DNA of 40,857 nucleotides from Salipiger bermudensis HTCC2601 (GCF_000153725.1 NZ_DS022277.1:773319-814175); one strand, 5' to 3'. Shown: positions 25,548 to 34,442, counted from the stretch's first letter. A program made the numbers and translations. The notes: generated by a model not told the origin, from the sequence alone.

Positions 25548-26789
25548 ATGAGCTTGATGACGAGCTGGGTCGCGGGGGCCAATGCGCCGGACTGCGACTT
25601 CCCGCTGAACAACCTGCCTTATGGCGTGTTCGAGGATGGCAAGGGTGCGCGCATGGGCGTGGCGATCGGCGACTACGTGCTCGATGTGGGCGCCGTCGAT
25701 CACCGGCTCGACCCGGCGCTCTTCGCGGCGCCGTCGTGGAACGCGGTGATGGCCGCCGGCCCCGAGGTCTGGGCCGCGCTGCGCGCGCGGCTGATCGAGC
25801 TGTTGGGCGACGAGGCGCATCGCGCTGCGGTGGAGCCGGGTCTGGTGCCGCTGGCTGAGGTGGCGCTGCTTATGCCCTTCGCCGTGACCGAGTACACGGA
25901 TTTCTACGCCGCCAAGAACCACGCCTTCAACGTCGGCTCGATGTTCCGCGGGCCGGAGAATGCGCTGCCGCCGAACTGGCTGTCGATCCCCATCGGCTAC
26001 AATGGCCGCGCGTCTTCGGTGGTGGTGTCGGGCGCCGAGGTGCGTCGCCCCTGGGGTCAGCTCAAGGCGCCTGACGCGGAGCTGCCCGAGTTCGCACCCT
26101 GCAGGCGCTTCGATCTCGAGCTCGAGATGGGCGCCATCGTCGGTACGCCCTCGGACGGTATGGTCTCGGTGGCGCAGGCGGACGAGATGATCTTCGGCTA
26201 TGTGCTGCTCAACGACTGGTCAGCGCGCGATATCCAGGCCTGGGAATACCAGCCCTTGGGTCCGTTCCAGTCGAAGGCCACCGCCACCACGATCAGCCCG
26301 TGGATCGTCACCGCCGCGGCGCTGGCGCCGTTCCGCATCTCGACGCCCGAGCGTGAGCGTGAGCTGCTGCCCTATCTCTCCGAACCCGGCCCGATGCTCT
26401 ACGACATCGCGCTCGAGGTCGCGTTGGCTCCCGAGGGCGGTGAGGAGGTCGTGATCTCGCGCACCAACTATTCCGAGATGTACTACTCCGCCGCGCAGCA
26501 GCTTTGCCATCACACCAGCAGCGGCTGCGCCATGCGCACCGGCGACCTGCTGGGCTCGGGAACCATCTCGGGCACCACCCCGGACAGCCGCGGATCGCTG
26601 CTGGAGATGAGCTGGGGTGGCAAGGAGCCGCTTGCGCTGCCCGGCGGCGAGACGCGCAGCTTCCTTGAGGATGGAGACACGCTGACGCTGCGCGGTGCCG
26701 CGCAGGGCGACGGCTATCGTATCGGCTTCGGTGAGAGCACGGGCAAGGTTCTGCCCGCGGTGCCGCAGCCCGACTGGATCAAAGACTGA
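25548..26789 (+). CDS. fahA: Fumarylacetoacetase
   Basis: This 413-residue hydrolase cleaves fumarylacetoacetate into fumarate and acetoacetate. The start is the ATG seven bases after CCGGAAGGA. The FAH landmarks are intact: YTDFYAAKNHAFNVG with the metal Asp and catalytic His, LSIPIGYNGRASSVVVSG, DLELEMGAIVG with the metal Glu residues, LLNDWSARDIQAWE with the metal Asp, and GDLLGSGTISG near the C-terminus. It follows hmgA by 80 bp in the same orientation and completes the homogentisate pathway with maiA. Confidence 0.96.
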   Translation: MSLMTSWVAGANAPDCDFPLNNLPYGVFEDGKGARMGVAIGDYVLDVGAVDHRLDPALFAAPSWNAVMAAGPEVWAALRARLIELLGDEAHRAAVEPGLVPLAEVALLMPFAVTEYTDFYAAKNHAFNVGSMFRGPENALPPNWLSIPIGYNGRASSVVVSGAEVRRPWGQLKAPDAELPEFAPCRRFDLELEMGAIVGTPSDGMVSVAQADEMIFGYVLLNDWSARDIQAWEYQPLGPFQSKATATTISPWIVTAAALAPFRISTPERERELLPYLSEPGPMLYDIALEVALAPEGGEEVVISRTNYSEMYYSAAQQLCHHTSSGCAMRTGDLLGSGTISGTTPDSRGSLLEMSWGGKEPLALPGGETRSFLEDGDTLTLRGAAQGDGYRIGFGESTGKVLPAVPQPDWIKD

Positions 26790-26806
26790 GGGAGGAGACC
26801 CCGACC

Positions 26807-27775
26807 ATGACCGAGACCATCACAAAGACCAAGGCCTTCGCGTCGCAAGGCGACATGGAAGAAAAGACCATCAGCTTCACGCAGGTGGGCGAGGGGCTTT
26901 ACGCCTTTACCGCCGAGGGTGATCCCAACACCGGCGTCATCATCGGCGACGAGAGCGTGATGATCGTCGAGGCGCAGGCCACGCCGCGGCTCGCACGGAA
27001 GGTGATTGAGTGCGTGCGCTCAGTGACCGACAAGCCGATCTCGCACTTGGTGCTGACGCATTACCACGCGGTTCGGGTGCTCGGCGCCTCGGCCTATGGC
27101 GCGCGCGAAATCATCATGAGCGACACCGCCGCGGCGATGGTCGAAGAGCGCGGGCAAGAGGACTGGGACAGCGAGTTCGGCCGTTTCCCGCGGCTGTTCC
27201 AGGGACACGAGGAAATCCCCGGCCTGACCCGTCCGACGACGACGTTCAGCGACCGCATGACGGTTTATCTTGGCAAGCGTCGCGTCGACATCATGCATCT
27301 GGGGCGTGCCCACACCGCCGGAGACGCGGTGATCTGGGTGCCGGATCAAGAGGTGATGTTCACTGGCGACATCGTCGAATATCACTCGGCCTGCTACTGC
27401 GGCGACGGGCATTTCGGAGACTGGCCGGAAACGCTGGCAAACATCGCAGCCTTCGAGCCGAAGGCCATCGCGCCGGGCCGTGGCGATGCGTTGGTCGGCG
27501 ACGCGGCGGTGGCCGCAGCGCTCGAGAGCACGGCGGATTTCGTGCGCTCGACCTACAAGCCGGTGGAGCGCGTGGTGGCCCGTGGCGGCTCGCTCAAGGA
27601 GGCGTGGGACGCTGTGCGCGCTGAGTGCGATCCGAAGTTTGCCGATTACGCGATCTACGAGCACTGCCTGCCGTTCAACGTCGGTCGGGCCTATGACGAA
27701 GCCCGCGGCATCGACACGCCGCGCGTCTGGACCGCCGAGCGCGACCAGCAGATGTGGGCTGACCTTCAAGGCTGA
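26807..27775 (+). CDS. Metallo-beta-lactamase-fold protein with a reduced metal site
   Basis: This 322-residue MBL-fold protein is embedded in the homogentisate operon, 17 bp after fahA. The metal motif normally written HxHxDH reads HYHAVR (85-90). His85 and His87 are kept, but the Asp and third His are replaced by Val89 and Arg90. His159 (GRAHTAGD) and Asp178 (FTGDIVEYH) are kept. The last His, usually in a PGHG context, is Arg215 (APGRGD). The three-His site is thus preserved and the second site lost, suggesting a mono-metal hydrolase or a changed reaction. A role in ring-lactone or thioester hydrolysis tied to this pathway is possible but unproven. There is no signal peptide. Confidence 0.88.
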   Translation: MTETITKTKAFASQGDMEEKTISFTQVGEGLYAFTAEGDPNTGVIIGDESVMIVEAQATPRLARKVIECVRSVTDKPISHLVLTHYHAVRVLGASAYGAREIIMSDTAAAMVEERGQEDWDSEFGRFPRLFQGHEEIPGLTRPTTTFSDRMTVYLGKRRVDIMHLGRAHTAGDAVIWVPDQEVMFTGDIVEYHSACYCGDGHFGDWPETLANIAAFEPKAIAPGRGDALVGDAAVAAALESTADFVRSTYKPVERVVARGGSLKEAWDAVRAECDPKFADYAIYEHCLPFNVGRAYDEARGIDTPRVWTAERDQQMWADLQG

Positions 27776-27950
27776 TTGCCCACCCCGGCGTCATCCTGCC
27801 GGGGCCACTGCAAGGCTCTTTCCGGCTTGTACGGGCGGCTCCCGGTCCAATCGGCTTGGGGTCGCCCGGCAGGCCCAATGGGACCGCAACGACTAGTGTG
27901 CTCCCAAGATCTCTCCCCAGCGCGCGCTCCGTCCGGGGCAGCGCTGTTTC

Positions 27951-27981
27951 GGCCCCCGGACTCTTGCCGGGGGCCTTTTTT
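27951..27981 (+). terminator. Rho-independent terminator between the MBL gene and maiA
   Basis: GGCCCCCGG (27951-27959) pairs with CCGGGGGCC (27967-27975) over a seven-base loop, followed by six T. A second, T-less hairpin (CCCCGGC...GCCGGGG, 27783-27804) lies just after the MBL stop. The terminator is only 23 bp before maiA, so maiA either depends on read-through (attenuation) or has a promoter within 27805-27950. Confidence 0.8.
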
Positions 27982-28004
27982 GACCCCTTTGCCAGGAGAC
28001 ACCC

Positions 28005-28634
28005 ATGACTGACGTGGTCCTCTACGACTACTGGCGTTCCACCGCCAGTTGGCGCGTGCGTATCGCACTGAACCTCGCGGATCTGTCTTATAGCGCTGTG
28101 CCGGTCGATCTCGTCGCCGGTGACCAAAGCGAGGACGCCCACGTGGCGCGCAACCCTCAGGCGCTTGTCCCGGTTCTCGAAATCGATGGGCTTCGACTGA
28201 CCCAGTCCATGGCCATCCTCGACTACCTCGAGGACACCGGGCGACTGTCGCTGCGGCCCGCGGATCCGGCTCAGGCGGCGCGCATGCGCGCCGTACTTCA
28301 GGCCATCGCCTGCGAAATACACCCGGTGTGCAACCTGCGAGTGGCGGCCCATGCCGCAAGGCTGACGGGGCGCGACGAGACCCGCGCCGAATGGATGCGG
28401 CACTTCATTCGTCCGGGGCTCGTCGCAATCGAGCGGATGCTGGATGAGGCGGTGCCGTTCTGCATGGGTGCGTCCCTGACGCAGGCCGATCTCGCCCTGA
28501 TCCCGCAGCTCTATAACGCCGACCGTTGGGGGGTCGACACGTCTGATCTTCCAAAGATCACCCGCGTCGCGGCAGCTTGCGCCGATCTTCCGGCCTTTCA
28601 GGCCGCGCATCCCGACGCGGTCATGCCCGAGTAG
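28005..28634 (+). CDS. maiA: Maleylacetoacetate isomerase (zeta-class glutathione transferase)
   Basis: This 209-residue enzyme isomerises maleylacetoacetate to fumarylacetoacetate using glutathione. The N-terminal thioredoxin-fold domain has YYWRSTASWRVRIALNL; the eukaryotic SSCS motif is here STAS, a change also usual in bacterial members. VPVLEIDGLRLTQSMAILDYLE gives the cis-Pro and glutathione contacts. The helical C-terminal domain starts near 85 and includes EIHPVCNLRV. The ribosome site is CCAGGAG. It completes the pathway with hmgA and fahA, although a terminator separates it from them. Confidence 0.93.
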   Translation: MTDVVLYDYWRSTASWRVRIALNLADLSYSAVPVDLVAGDQSEDAHVARNPQALVPVLEIDGLRLTQSMAILDYLEDTGRLSLRPADPAQAARMRAVLQAIACEIHPVCNLRVAAHAARLTGRDETRAEWMRHFIRPGLVAIERMLDEAVPFCMGASLTQADLALIPQLYNADRWGVDTSDLPKITRVAAACADLPAFQAAHPDAVMPE

Positions 28635-29060
28635 TACGAGGGCGCTGGACCGACATGAGAATGCCGCCGGCGCTGATGCAGATCGGCAGCCCTTGCAGGG
28701 GCATCGGCAAGGGTCATGAAGGTTGTCCAGAGGAAGGAGATGTCTTCCGTTCGGTGAGAGTGTCAGGCTGTCAGTAATTCGCCATATGGAAATTGATTCG
28801 CCGCATTGTGCCGACACTTTGCGATACAAGCCATGTCCTCCAGCCGCGAAACTTGCGCGTCGGCGCCGAGGGCGTCGGCGCGCGACAGTGGAGCGAGGCG
28901 CCCATGTCCGGGCGCGTCTTCCATTGGGTTCGCGACAGGCCTCAAGAGGCACCTCTCGGTTGCATTCGGGGGGCTGAGGTTTTTTCGGAGCTCACCCTGT
29001 CCCTGATCCGGCTGATGCAGTAGGTCGGACCACAAGGATCGGAATGAGGCGCAGGAAGAG
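28635..29060. other. Intergenic region before the fused IclR gene
   Basis: No gene was found in these 426 bases. Near the end of the first third are two TTCGCC boxes (28778-28783 and 28797-28802, 19 bp apart), the first leading into CCATATGG, a perfect eight-base palindrome. They are candidates for autoregulation of the IclR protein. No clear -35/-10 pair is visible. Confidence 0.3.
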
Positions 29061-30662
29061 ATGAAAGCTGAGGACGATCTTGGCCGCGGCCTCAAATCGG
29101 TGGAGATCTTCGGCACCATCCTTGGAAGCATGACCGGACTGGGCGAGCGGCCGGGCCTGGTTGAGATCGCGGCCGCGTCCGGGCTTCAGCCAGCTCAGTT
29201 GCGACCGTATCTGACGAGCCTGCAACGTCTCGGGCTGATCGAACTCGACGCCGATGCGAAAGGTCATGCCATTGGGCCGCTGGCGGCGCGACTGGGACAA
29301 TGCAGGCTCGAGATGATTGGCCAGTCCTATGGTGTCCTGCCACTGGCGCAGAGGATCGCAGCAGAGCGTGACCTCTTGGTCGCGCTCGTCTTCTGGGCCG
29401 GGCAGATGCCGACCGTAGCCAAGGTCATCCCATCGCGCAGCTCGCTCAATCTCAACCTTCGGCCGGGAACGGTCTATAATGTGACCGGCACCGCCACGGG
29501 GCGAGTCTTTCTCGCGCTGTCGGACGATCCCCGCGTGGCCGACCGCGCCGAGGACGAATTCGAGGCCCGCACGGATGTCCCGGGCATTGGCGATGTGCCG
29601 GAGCGCGCCACGCTTGAGGCAATGATCTCCGAGATTCACGAGACCGGCTACAGCTTCGTTCAGGATGCCTATTTTCCCGGGATCAACGGTCTTGCCGTGC
29701 CGGTCTTCGATGAGGGCGAGCGGCTGCTTTGCGTCATGACCATCGTCGGGAGCACGTCGGGACTGCCTCGACGGTCTGCCGTGGATCTTGCGGAGGAGAT
29801 CTCCAGAGACCTGCGCGCTGCGCGCGATGAGCCTGCGGTGTTCGCCGAGTTGCCTGCCGGGATTATGGAGCCAGCCGAGGAGGCTGCGTCGGTGCCCGAA
29901 GACCGCCGCGGCGTCGGATCGGCCGAGATTGCAGGGCGGCTGCTATCCGCCATGGCGCTTTCGCCCGAGCCGCGCAAGCTCAAGGACGTGTGCAGCGACG
30001 CCGCGCTCGTTCCGGCCAAGGCGCATGGCTACTTGGTCAGCCTGCGGCGCACCGGACTGGTGGAGAAGGTCCCCGGCTCGCCACGGTATCGTCTCGGGCC
30101 GGTGGCCGCAGAATTGTTGCTGGTACGCCTGCACAGCTACGATGCGTTCGAGAGTGCGCGAAAGCTGATCGGCGAGCTGTCCGGCGAGACCGAAATGATG
30201 TGTTTCCTGTCGGTTTGGGGTACCTATGGGCCCGTGGTCGTAGACATCGTCCGGGGCCGTGAGGCGCGTCACACCGATATCCATATCGGGCGCAGCATGC
30301 CGCTTGCGCGCTCTGCCACCGGGCTGCTGTTTCGCGCGCATATCAGCGCCGAGTTGCGCGCCCCGGCGGTGCTGGCCGAACGCGCGGCCTTTCCGCGTCT
30401 GCACGACGCGAACCCCGAGGATGATCTGCTTGATGCGCAGGCGAGAGAGATCCGCGCCGCTGGCTGCGCCACCTGGGAGCAGCGTGGGCCGATCCGGCTC
30501 CGTTCTCTTGCAGCCCCAATCTTTGACCACAATGGCGAGATCTGGTTCGCCGTCACGATGACCGGTGAGCTCGAACGGGTCTTGGCTGATGAGACGCACC
30601 TGAGACAGCAGCTGCTTGCGGCGGTGGCGCGCATCTCGGCCGACCTCGGCCACGCGCCCTGA
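29061..30662 (+). CDS. Double-length IclR-type regulator with two complete IclR units in one chain
   Basis: This 533-residue protein is about twice the normal IclR length and reads as two full units joined by a linker. Unit 1 has RGLKSVEIFGTIL at 9-21 as the start of the helix-turn-helix, PYLTSLQRLGLIE, and an effector domain with LRPGTVYNVTGTATGRVF (133-150) and FDEGERLLCVMTIVG. The linker is an Ala/Glu/Pro-rich stretch at about 258-281. Unit 2 has RRGVGSAEIAGRLLSAM from 282, AHGYLVSLRRTGLVEK, and an effector domain with a diverged glycine motif (RSATGLLF) and FDHNGEIWFAVTMTG. Both helix-turn-helix halves look functional. The chain could act as a covalent pseudo-dimer with two different ligand pockets. 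It lies upstream of an OYE gene, in parallel with the two separate IclR genes beside the other OYE. The ATG follows AGGAAGAG. Confidence 0.88.
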   Translation: MKAEDDLGRGLKSVEIFGTILGSMTGLGERPGLVEIAAASGLQPAQLRPYLTSLQRLGLIELDADAKGHAIGPLAARLGQCRLEMIGQSYGVLPLAQRIAAERDLLVALVFWAGQMPTVAKVIPSRSSLNLNLRPGTVYNVTGTATGRVFLALSDDPRVADRAEDEFEARTDVPGIGDVPERATLEAMISEIHETGYSFVQDAYFPGINGLAVPVFDEGERLLCVMTIVGSTSGLPRRSAVDLAEEISRDLRAARDEPAVFAELPAGIMEPAEEAASVPEDRRGVGSAEIAGRLLSAMALSPEPRKLKDVCSDAALVPAKAHGYLVSLRRTGLVEKVPGSPRYRLGPVAAELLLVRLHSYDAFESARKLIGELSGETEMMCFLSVWGTYGPVVVDIVRGREARHTDIHIGRSMPLARSATGLLFRAHISAELRAPAVLAERAAFPRLHDANPEDDLLDAQAREIRAAGCATWEQRGPIRLRSLAAPIFDHNGEIWFAVTMTGELERVLADETHLRQQLLAAVARISADLGHAP

Positions 30663-31159
30663 TGTCGACCACTCCCGGGCGGTCATGAGCCAGCAACCAG
30701 CATTCGCGACCTGAGCGGTCACCGGGCTGCAAACCAAAGAGCACCGGCGTCGGGTGCCCCTAACTCCCTGCATCTCCGAGCGACCAGCGCCGCCCTCATG
30801 CCCGACCGTCGCGTGACCACGGCAGGTCATCGGGTTGATTGACCGCAGACCGGCGAGCTCGCCTCTGGAGCCTTCGGTCGGGGCTGCCAGGGCGCCCATG
30901 TCTGCAATACGGGGCAGGGCGCGCAGCGGCCCGGATCGCAAGCGGGGTCAATGCACACATATCGCCGCGAACCTCTGCGCCAGCAGATTGCCTCCCCGGG
31001 GCGGTGCCGGGATCTCTCGACCGGTCACGTTGAATCCAGGCGCTCGCCCGGAGGCAATCGGAAAATGATTTGCATTTGGTGAATCATTTTGCCAATAGAT
31101 AACACCATGGCTGAGCCGACCCGCATGGGGTTGGCCCGGACACACGTGAGGAGGATACC
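30663..31159. other. Intergenic region between the fused IclR gene and the second OYE gene
   Basis: No gene was found in these 497 bases. The last 110 bases turn AT-rich and hold the inverted repeat at 31062-31090 and a weak AATAGATAAC-type -10 candidate near 31094. The rest shows nothing I can identify. Confidence 0.4.
31062..31090. promoter_or_regulatory. Perfect 9-bp inverted repeat operator before the second OYE gene
   Basis: AAAATGATT (31062-31070) and AATCATTTT (31082-31090) are exact reverse complements separated by 11 bp. The arm centres are 20 bp apart, about two helical turns, placing both arms on one DNA face. The site lies 70 bp before the OYE start, where a promoter is expected. 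The neighbouring IclR-type regulator is a candidate ligand, by position only. Confidence 0.6.
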
Positions 31160-32341
31160 ATGTCGAGACCGGAAACGGGTGCGCCCGCTGAGGCCGTGGC
31201 GGCGCCGCCCGCGCTGTTGCAGCCGTTAAGCCTGCGCGGCGTCACGCTCAAGAACCGCATGGTGGTGTCGCCCATGTGCCAGCATTCCGCCGTCGACGGC
31301 ATCGCACAGGACTGGCACCTCGTGCACTACGGCAAGTTCGCCCTTGGCGGCGCCGCACTGGTTCTGACCGAAAGCACGGCGGTGACCAGTGATAGCCGCG
31401 TCGGGTTCGCCGATCTCGGGATCTGGGATGACGACCACATCCCCGGCCTGCGCCGGATCGCCGACTTCATCCACGCCAACGGGGCCCTCTTCGGAATTCA
31501 GCTGGCCCACGCCGGTCGAAAGGCCTTCTCCGAACCGCTCTGGGAAGGCGGCCGCCCGCTCAGTGTCGAGGCGCTCGATGCCAGCGGACTCGACTGGTGC
31601 CGTGTCGGGCCGAGTGCCATCGCGGCCAGCCCTGAATGGTCTGTGCCCGATGTTCTGACGCTTGAGGCAATCTCAGAGATCAAGGAGGCCTTCGTGCAAG
31701 CCGCCCGGCGCGCGGATGCCGCCGGCGCGGATGTCATCGAGCTGCATTTCGGTCATGGCTATCTGCTGGCCAGCTTCCTGTCGCCGCACTCCAACAAGCG
31801 CAGTGACGCCTATGGTGGCTCGCTGGAAAACCGGATGCGTCTTGCGGTCGAGACCGCGCGCGAGGTGCGGGCTGCATGCCCCGAGGGCAAGCCTCTATTT
31901 GCCCGTCTCTCGTGCCTCGATGGCGCGGAAGGCGGCTGGGATATGGAGGACTCGGTTGCCTTGGCCGAGGCGTTGAAGGAGGTGGGCGTCGATGTCGTCG
32001 ACTGCTCTTCCGGCGGTCTCAGCGAGGCCACACGGCGCAGCAACGTTCCACGCGGGATCGGCTTTCAGGTGCCGTTCGCAGAGGAGGTGCGCGCCCGCAC
32101 CGGCATCGCGACCCAGGCCGTGGGGATCATTCTGACCCCCGAACAGGCCGATGCCGTTGTCGCAGAAGGTCGGGCCGACCTTGTCGCGCTCGGGCGCGAG
32201 ATGCTGCGCACGCCGTATTGGCCCGCCGAAGCGGCCCGTGCGCTTGGCTGTGCCGAGACCTTCGAGCCCTGGCCGCTTCAGCATCGCGAGTGGCTCGCGA
32301 AGAGACAGGGGGCGTTGGAACGGCTCGACAAGGCCGACTGA
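31160..32341 (+). CDS. NADH:flavin oxidoreductase, OYE family (YqjM-like class)
   Basis: This 393-residue FMN ene-reductase has KNRMVVSPMCQHSAVDG (about 31-47), where the Cys in SPMC is the redox-tuning cysteine of YqjM-type enzymes, then FGIQLAHAGRKA. The substrate-binding pair sits in HFGHGYLLASFLSP, a His/His pair as in the YqjM class. DAYGGSLENR and ALGREMLRTPYWP complete the barrel. It differs in class from the OYE at 14497, so the two are not recent duplicates. It would reduce an enone or similar conjugated carbonyl. It is followed 42 bp later by an EthD-type gene. Confidence 0.92.
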   Translation: MSRPETGAPAEAVAAPPALLQPLSLRGVTLKNRMVVSPMCQHSAVDGIAQDWHLVHYGKFALGGAALVLTESTAVTSDSRVGFADLGIWDDDHIPGLRRIADFIHANGALFGIQLAHAGRKAFSEPLWEGGRPLSVEALDASGLDWCRVGPSAIAASPEWSVPDVLTLEAISEIKEAFVQAARRADAAGADVIELHFGHGYLLASFLSPHSNKRSDAYGGSLENRMRLAVETAREVRAACPEGKPLFARLSCLDGAEGGWDMEDSVALAEALKEVGVDVVDCSSGGLSEATRRSNVPRGIGFQVPFAEEVRARTGIATQAVGIILTPEQADAVVAEGRADLVALGREMLRTPYWPAEAARALGCAETFEPWPLQHREWLAKRQGALERLDKAD

Positions 32342-32383
32342 CTGCCCACGCCTGACGGACATGACACAGGAGGAGACAACGTC

Positions 32384-33079
32384 ATGATCACCCGATTTGG
32401 TCTGCTGACCCGCAAGTCGGGCCTTTCGCCCGAAGACTTCAACGCGCATTGGGAAAAGAGCCACGGCCCGATGGCGGCGAAATTTCCGGGGCTACGGGCC
32501 TATTTCCAGCATGTCGTGACCAACAAGGATCAGTTCGGGATCAGCCATGCGCGCGGTTCGGAATGGGATCTCGACGGCTTCTCCGAGCTGCATTTCGACG
32601 ACATGCAGGCGATGCTCGATGCGGTCAGCGGAGAGGTCTTCGCGCCGACGCTTGTGGATGAAGAGGCGTTTCTTGAGGACGTTCAACTTGTCGCCTGCGA
32701 GAAACACAAGGTCGTGCCGATGGACTTCGACGGTGGGCCTTTCATCAAGCGCATGACGCTGCTTAAGCGGCGGCCCGACGTCACCCCCGAACAGTTCCGG
32801 CACGAATGGCTCGACACCCATGCGGATTTTGTGCGGCGCTGGCCGAATGTCCTGGGCTATCACCAGAACATCGTGGTCGACCGCTATCATGGATCACGCA
32901 CCGAACGCGCACCCTATTCGGCAGTTCCGGTCGACGGGATCGTCGAATTCTGGTTCCGCGATACCGAAGCCGCGGCAGAACTCTACGCCACTGACATCGT
33001 GACCGAGACCCAAGAGCACGCAAAAGTCTTTCTCGACACGATCACACCCTATTTCGTCGAAACCCGACAGGTCGTCTGA
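32384..33079 (+). CDS. EthD-type protein with two dimeric alpha/beta-barrel domains
   Basis: This 231-residue protein holds two EthD/ABM-like ferredoxin-type domains in tandem. Domain 1 starts ITRFGLLTRKSGLSPEDFNAHWEKSHG and domain 2 starts KRMTLLKRRPDVTPEQFRHEWLDTHAD. Both show the family pattern of strand, then FxxHW or FRHEW, then the conserved H. EthD-fold proteins include small monooxygenases, dehydratases and isomerases in aromatic and polyketide metabolism. The ATG follows AGGAGGAG. The gene is coupled to the OYE before it and precedes a TRAP operon, so a role in the same catabolic step series is likely. The reaction is unknown. Confidence 0.85.
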   Translation: MITRFGLLTRKSGLSPEDFNAHWEKSHGPMAAKFPGLRAYFQHVVTNKDQFGISHARGSEWDLDGFSELHFDDMQAMLDAVSGEVFAPTLVDEEAFLEDVQLVACEKHKVVPMDFDGGPFIKRMTLLKRRPDVTPEQFRHEWLDTHADFVRRWPNVLGYHQNIVVDRYHGSRTERAPYSAVPVDGIVEFWFRDTEAAAELYATDIVTETQEHAKVFLDTITPYFVETRQVV

Positions 33080-33207
33080 GCGGCCTTGCTCGACAGGGAC
33101 ACCGGCGAGATCCCGGGCGGAGCCGGTGCGCCCGCCGTCAAGCGCTGCGCCACAGTAGGAGGTCAGACGCGCGGGTTCAGCGGACACAAAATCGGCGATC
33201 TCCGCGG

Positions 33208-33253
33208 TTGACAGAAATTCGCCAAAAGTGAAACAGTTTGCATATAGCATACT
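33208..33253 (+). promoter_or_regulatory. Putative promoter/operator region of the TRAP operon
   Basis: A consensus -35 TTGACA is at 33208-33213. A TTCGCC box (33219-33224) lies just after it. AGTTTGC-ATATA-GCATACT (33235-33253) is an inverted repeat with one mismatched pair, resembling the hmgA and VOC palindromes but with a five-base centre. No good -10 is spaced correctly from the TTGACA. The remaining part of 33080-33374 is empty. Confidence 0.4.
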
Positions 33254-33374
33254 AAAGCCTGACGGCTGTGACCGGGCCTGACCCGGGCCTTTCAGAGCGG
33301 CCCGGAGCGTTGCGCAGGCACGGAAATTCCCTTCTCCGATCCGGAGAAGGCTTCAAATACTGGGAGGAAAGATC

Positions 33375-34442
33375 ATGGCACTACTCAACGGCTTCACACT
33401 TCGCGCAATGGTTTCGGCCGTCGCGATCGTCGCCGCCGGCGCCGCGGCCGCGCAGGAGACACGCAAACTGCGGATGCACAGCGCATTCCCCACGCAGACC
33501 CCGGTGATCGGCGAGATCACTCCGTGGATCGCCGAGCGGATCGAGAAGCTCACCGGCGGCAGTCTCGAGGTTGATGTGTTTGAGCCCGGCGCACTGGTGC
33601 CGAGCACAGACTATTTCGACGCCGTCTCGCAGGGCGCTGTCGACATGGCCTTCGGCACGCCGGGCTACGGTGCCGGGCTCGAGCCCGCGATGACGATCTT
33701 CACCGCCGTGCCCTTCGGCCCGCAGGCGACCGAGTTCATGGCGTGGATGCGCTATGGCGGCGGCAATGAACTGCATGACGAGCTGCTTGCCAACCTGAAC
33801 CTGAAGGGCTTCGTCTGCACTCTCGGTGCGCCCGAAACATCGGGCTGGATGAAGCGCGAGATCAACTCTGCCGAGGACCTCTCGGGCATGAAGCTGCGCT
33901 ATTTCGGCCTTGGCGGGCGCGTGCTCGACAAGCTCGGGGCTTCGATCCAGCTGATCGCCGGATCCGAGGTCTATGCCGCGCTTGAACGCGGCGTGATTGA
34001 CGGCGGCGAATATGCCAGCCCATCCGTCGACCTGAACGCAGGCCTCGAACAGGTGGTGGACTACGTCTACTTTCCCGGCTGGCACCAGCAGGTGTCGATC
34101 GACACTCTGATCATCAACCTCGACACCTGGAACGCGCTCAGCGAGCAACAGCAGCTGGCCATCGAGACCACCTGTGGCGAAGCCACCTTGCGCACACTGG
34201 CGCAAGGGGCGGCGGACCAGCCGGCTGCCATTCAGGCGCTGATGGAAAAGGACGGCGATCCCGAGGTGCGCCAGTGGTCCGATGACCTGCTCGCCGCTCT
34301 CGAATCCGCCTGGGACGAGGTCGCTGCCGAGGAAAGCGAAAAGCACGAAAGCTTTGCCCGCGTGATGGCGTCCTACAACAGCTTCCGCGACGGGTACGCC
34401 GATTGGCAGAACCTGGGCTACCTCAAGCCCGCCACGGACTGA
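33375..34442 (+). CDS. TRAP transporter substrate-binding protein (DctP family)
   Basis: This 355-residue periplasmic receptor has a signal peptide (LRAMVSAVAIVAAGAAAAQ, cleavage near residue 27). The DctP fold is shown by LRMHSAFPTQTPVIGEITPWIAERIE, then GMKLRYFGLGGRVLDKLGASIQLIAGSEVYAALERGVIDGGEY, with the ligand Arg in MKLRYF. The region WNALSEQQQLAIE is typical near the C-terminal lobe. The ATG follows GGGAGGAAAG. A strong hairpin follows the gene (34451-34473), then dctQ and dctM. It differs clearly from the receptor at 30-1073. The ligand is unknown. Confidence 0.94.
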   Translation: MALLNGFTLRAMVSAVAIVAAGAAAAQETRKLRMHSAFPTQTPVIGEITPWIAERIEKLTGGSLEVDVFEPGALVPSTDYFDAVSQGAVDMAFGTPGYGAGLEPAMTIFTAVPFGPQATEFMAWMRYGGGNELHDELLANLNLKGFVCTLGAPETSGWMKREINSAEDLSGMKLRYFGLGGRVLDKLGASIQLIAGSEVYAALERGVIDGGEYASPSVDLNAGLEQVVDYVYFPGWHQQVSIDTLIINLDTWNALSEQQQLAIETTCGEATLRTLAQGAADQPAAIQALMEKDGDPEVRQWSDDLLAALESAWDEVAAEESEKHESFARVMASYNSFRDGYADWQNLGYLKPATD

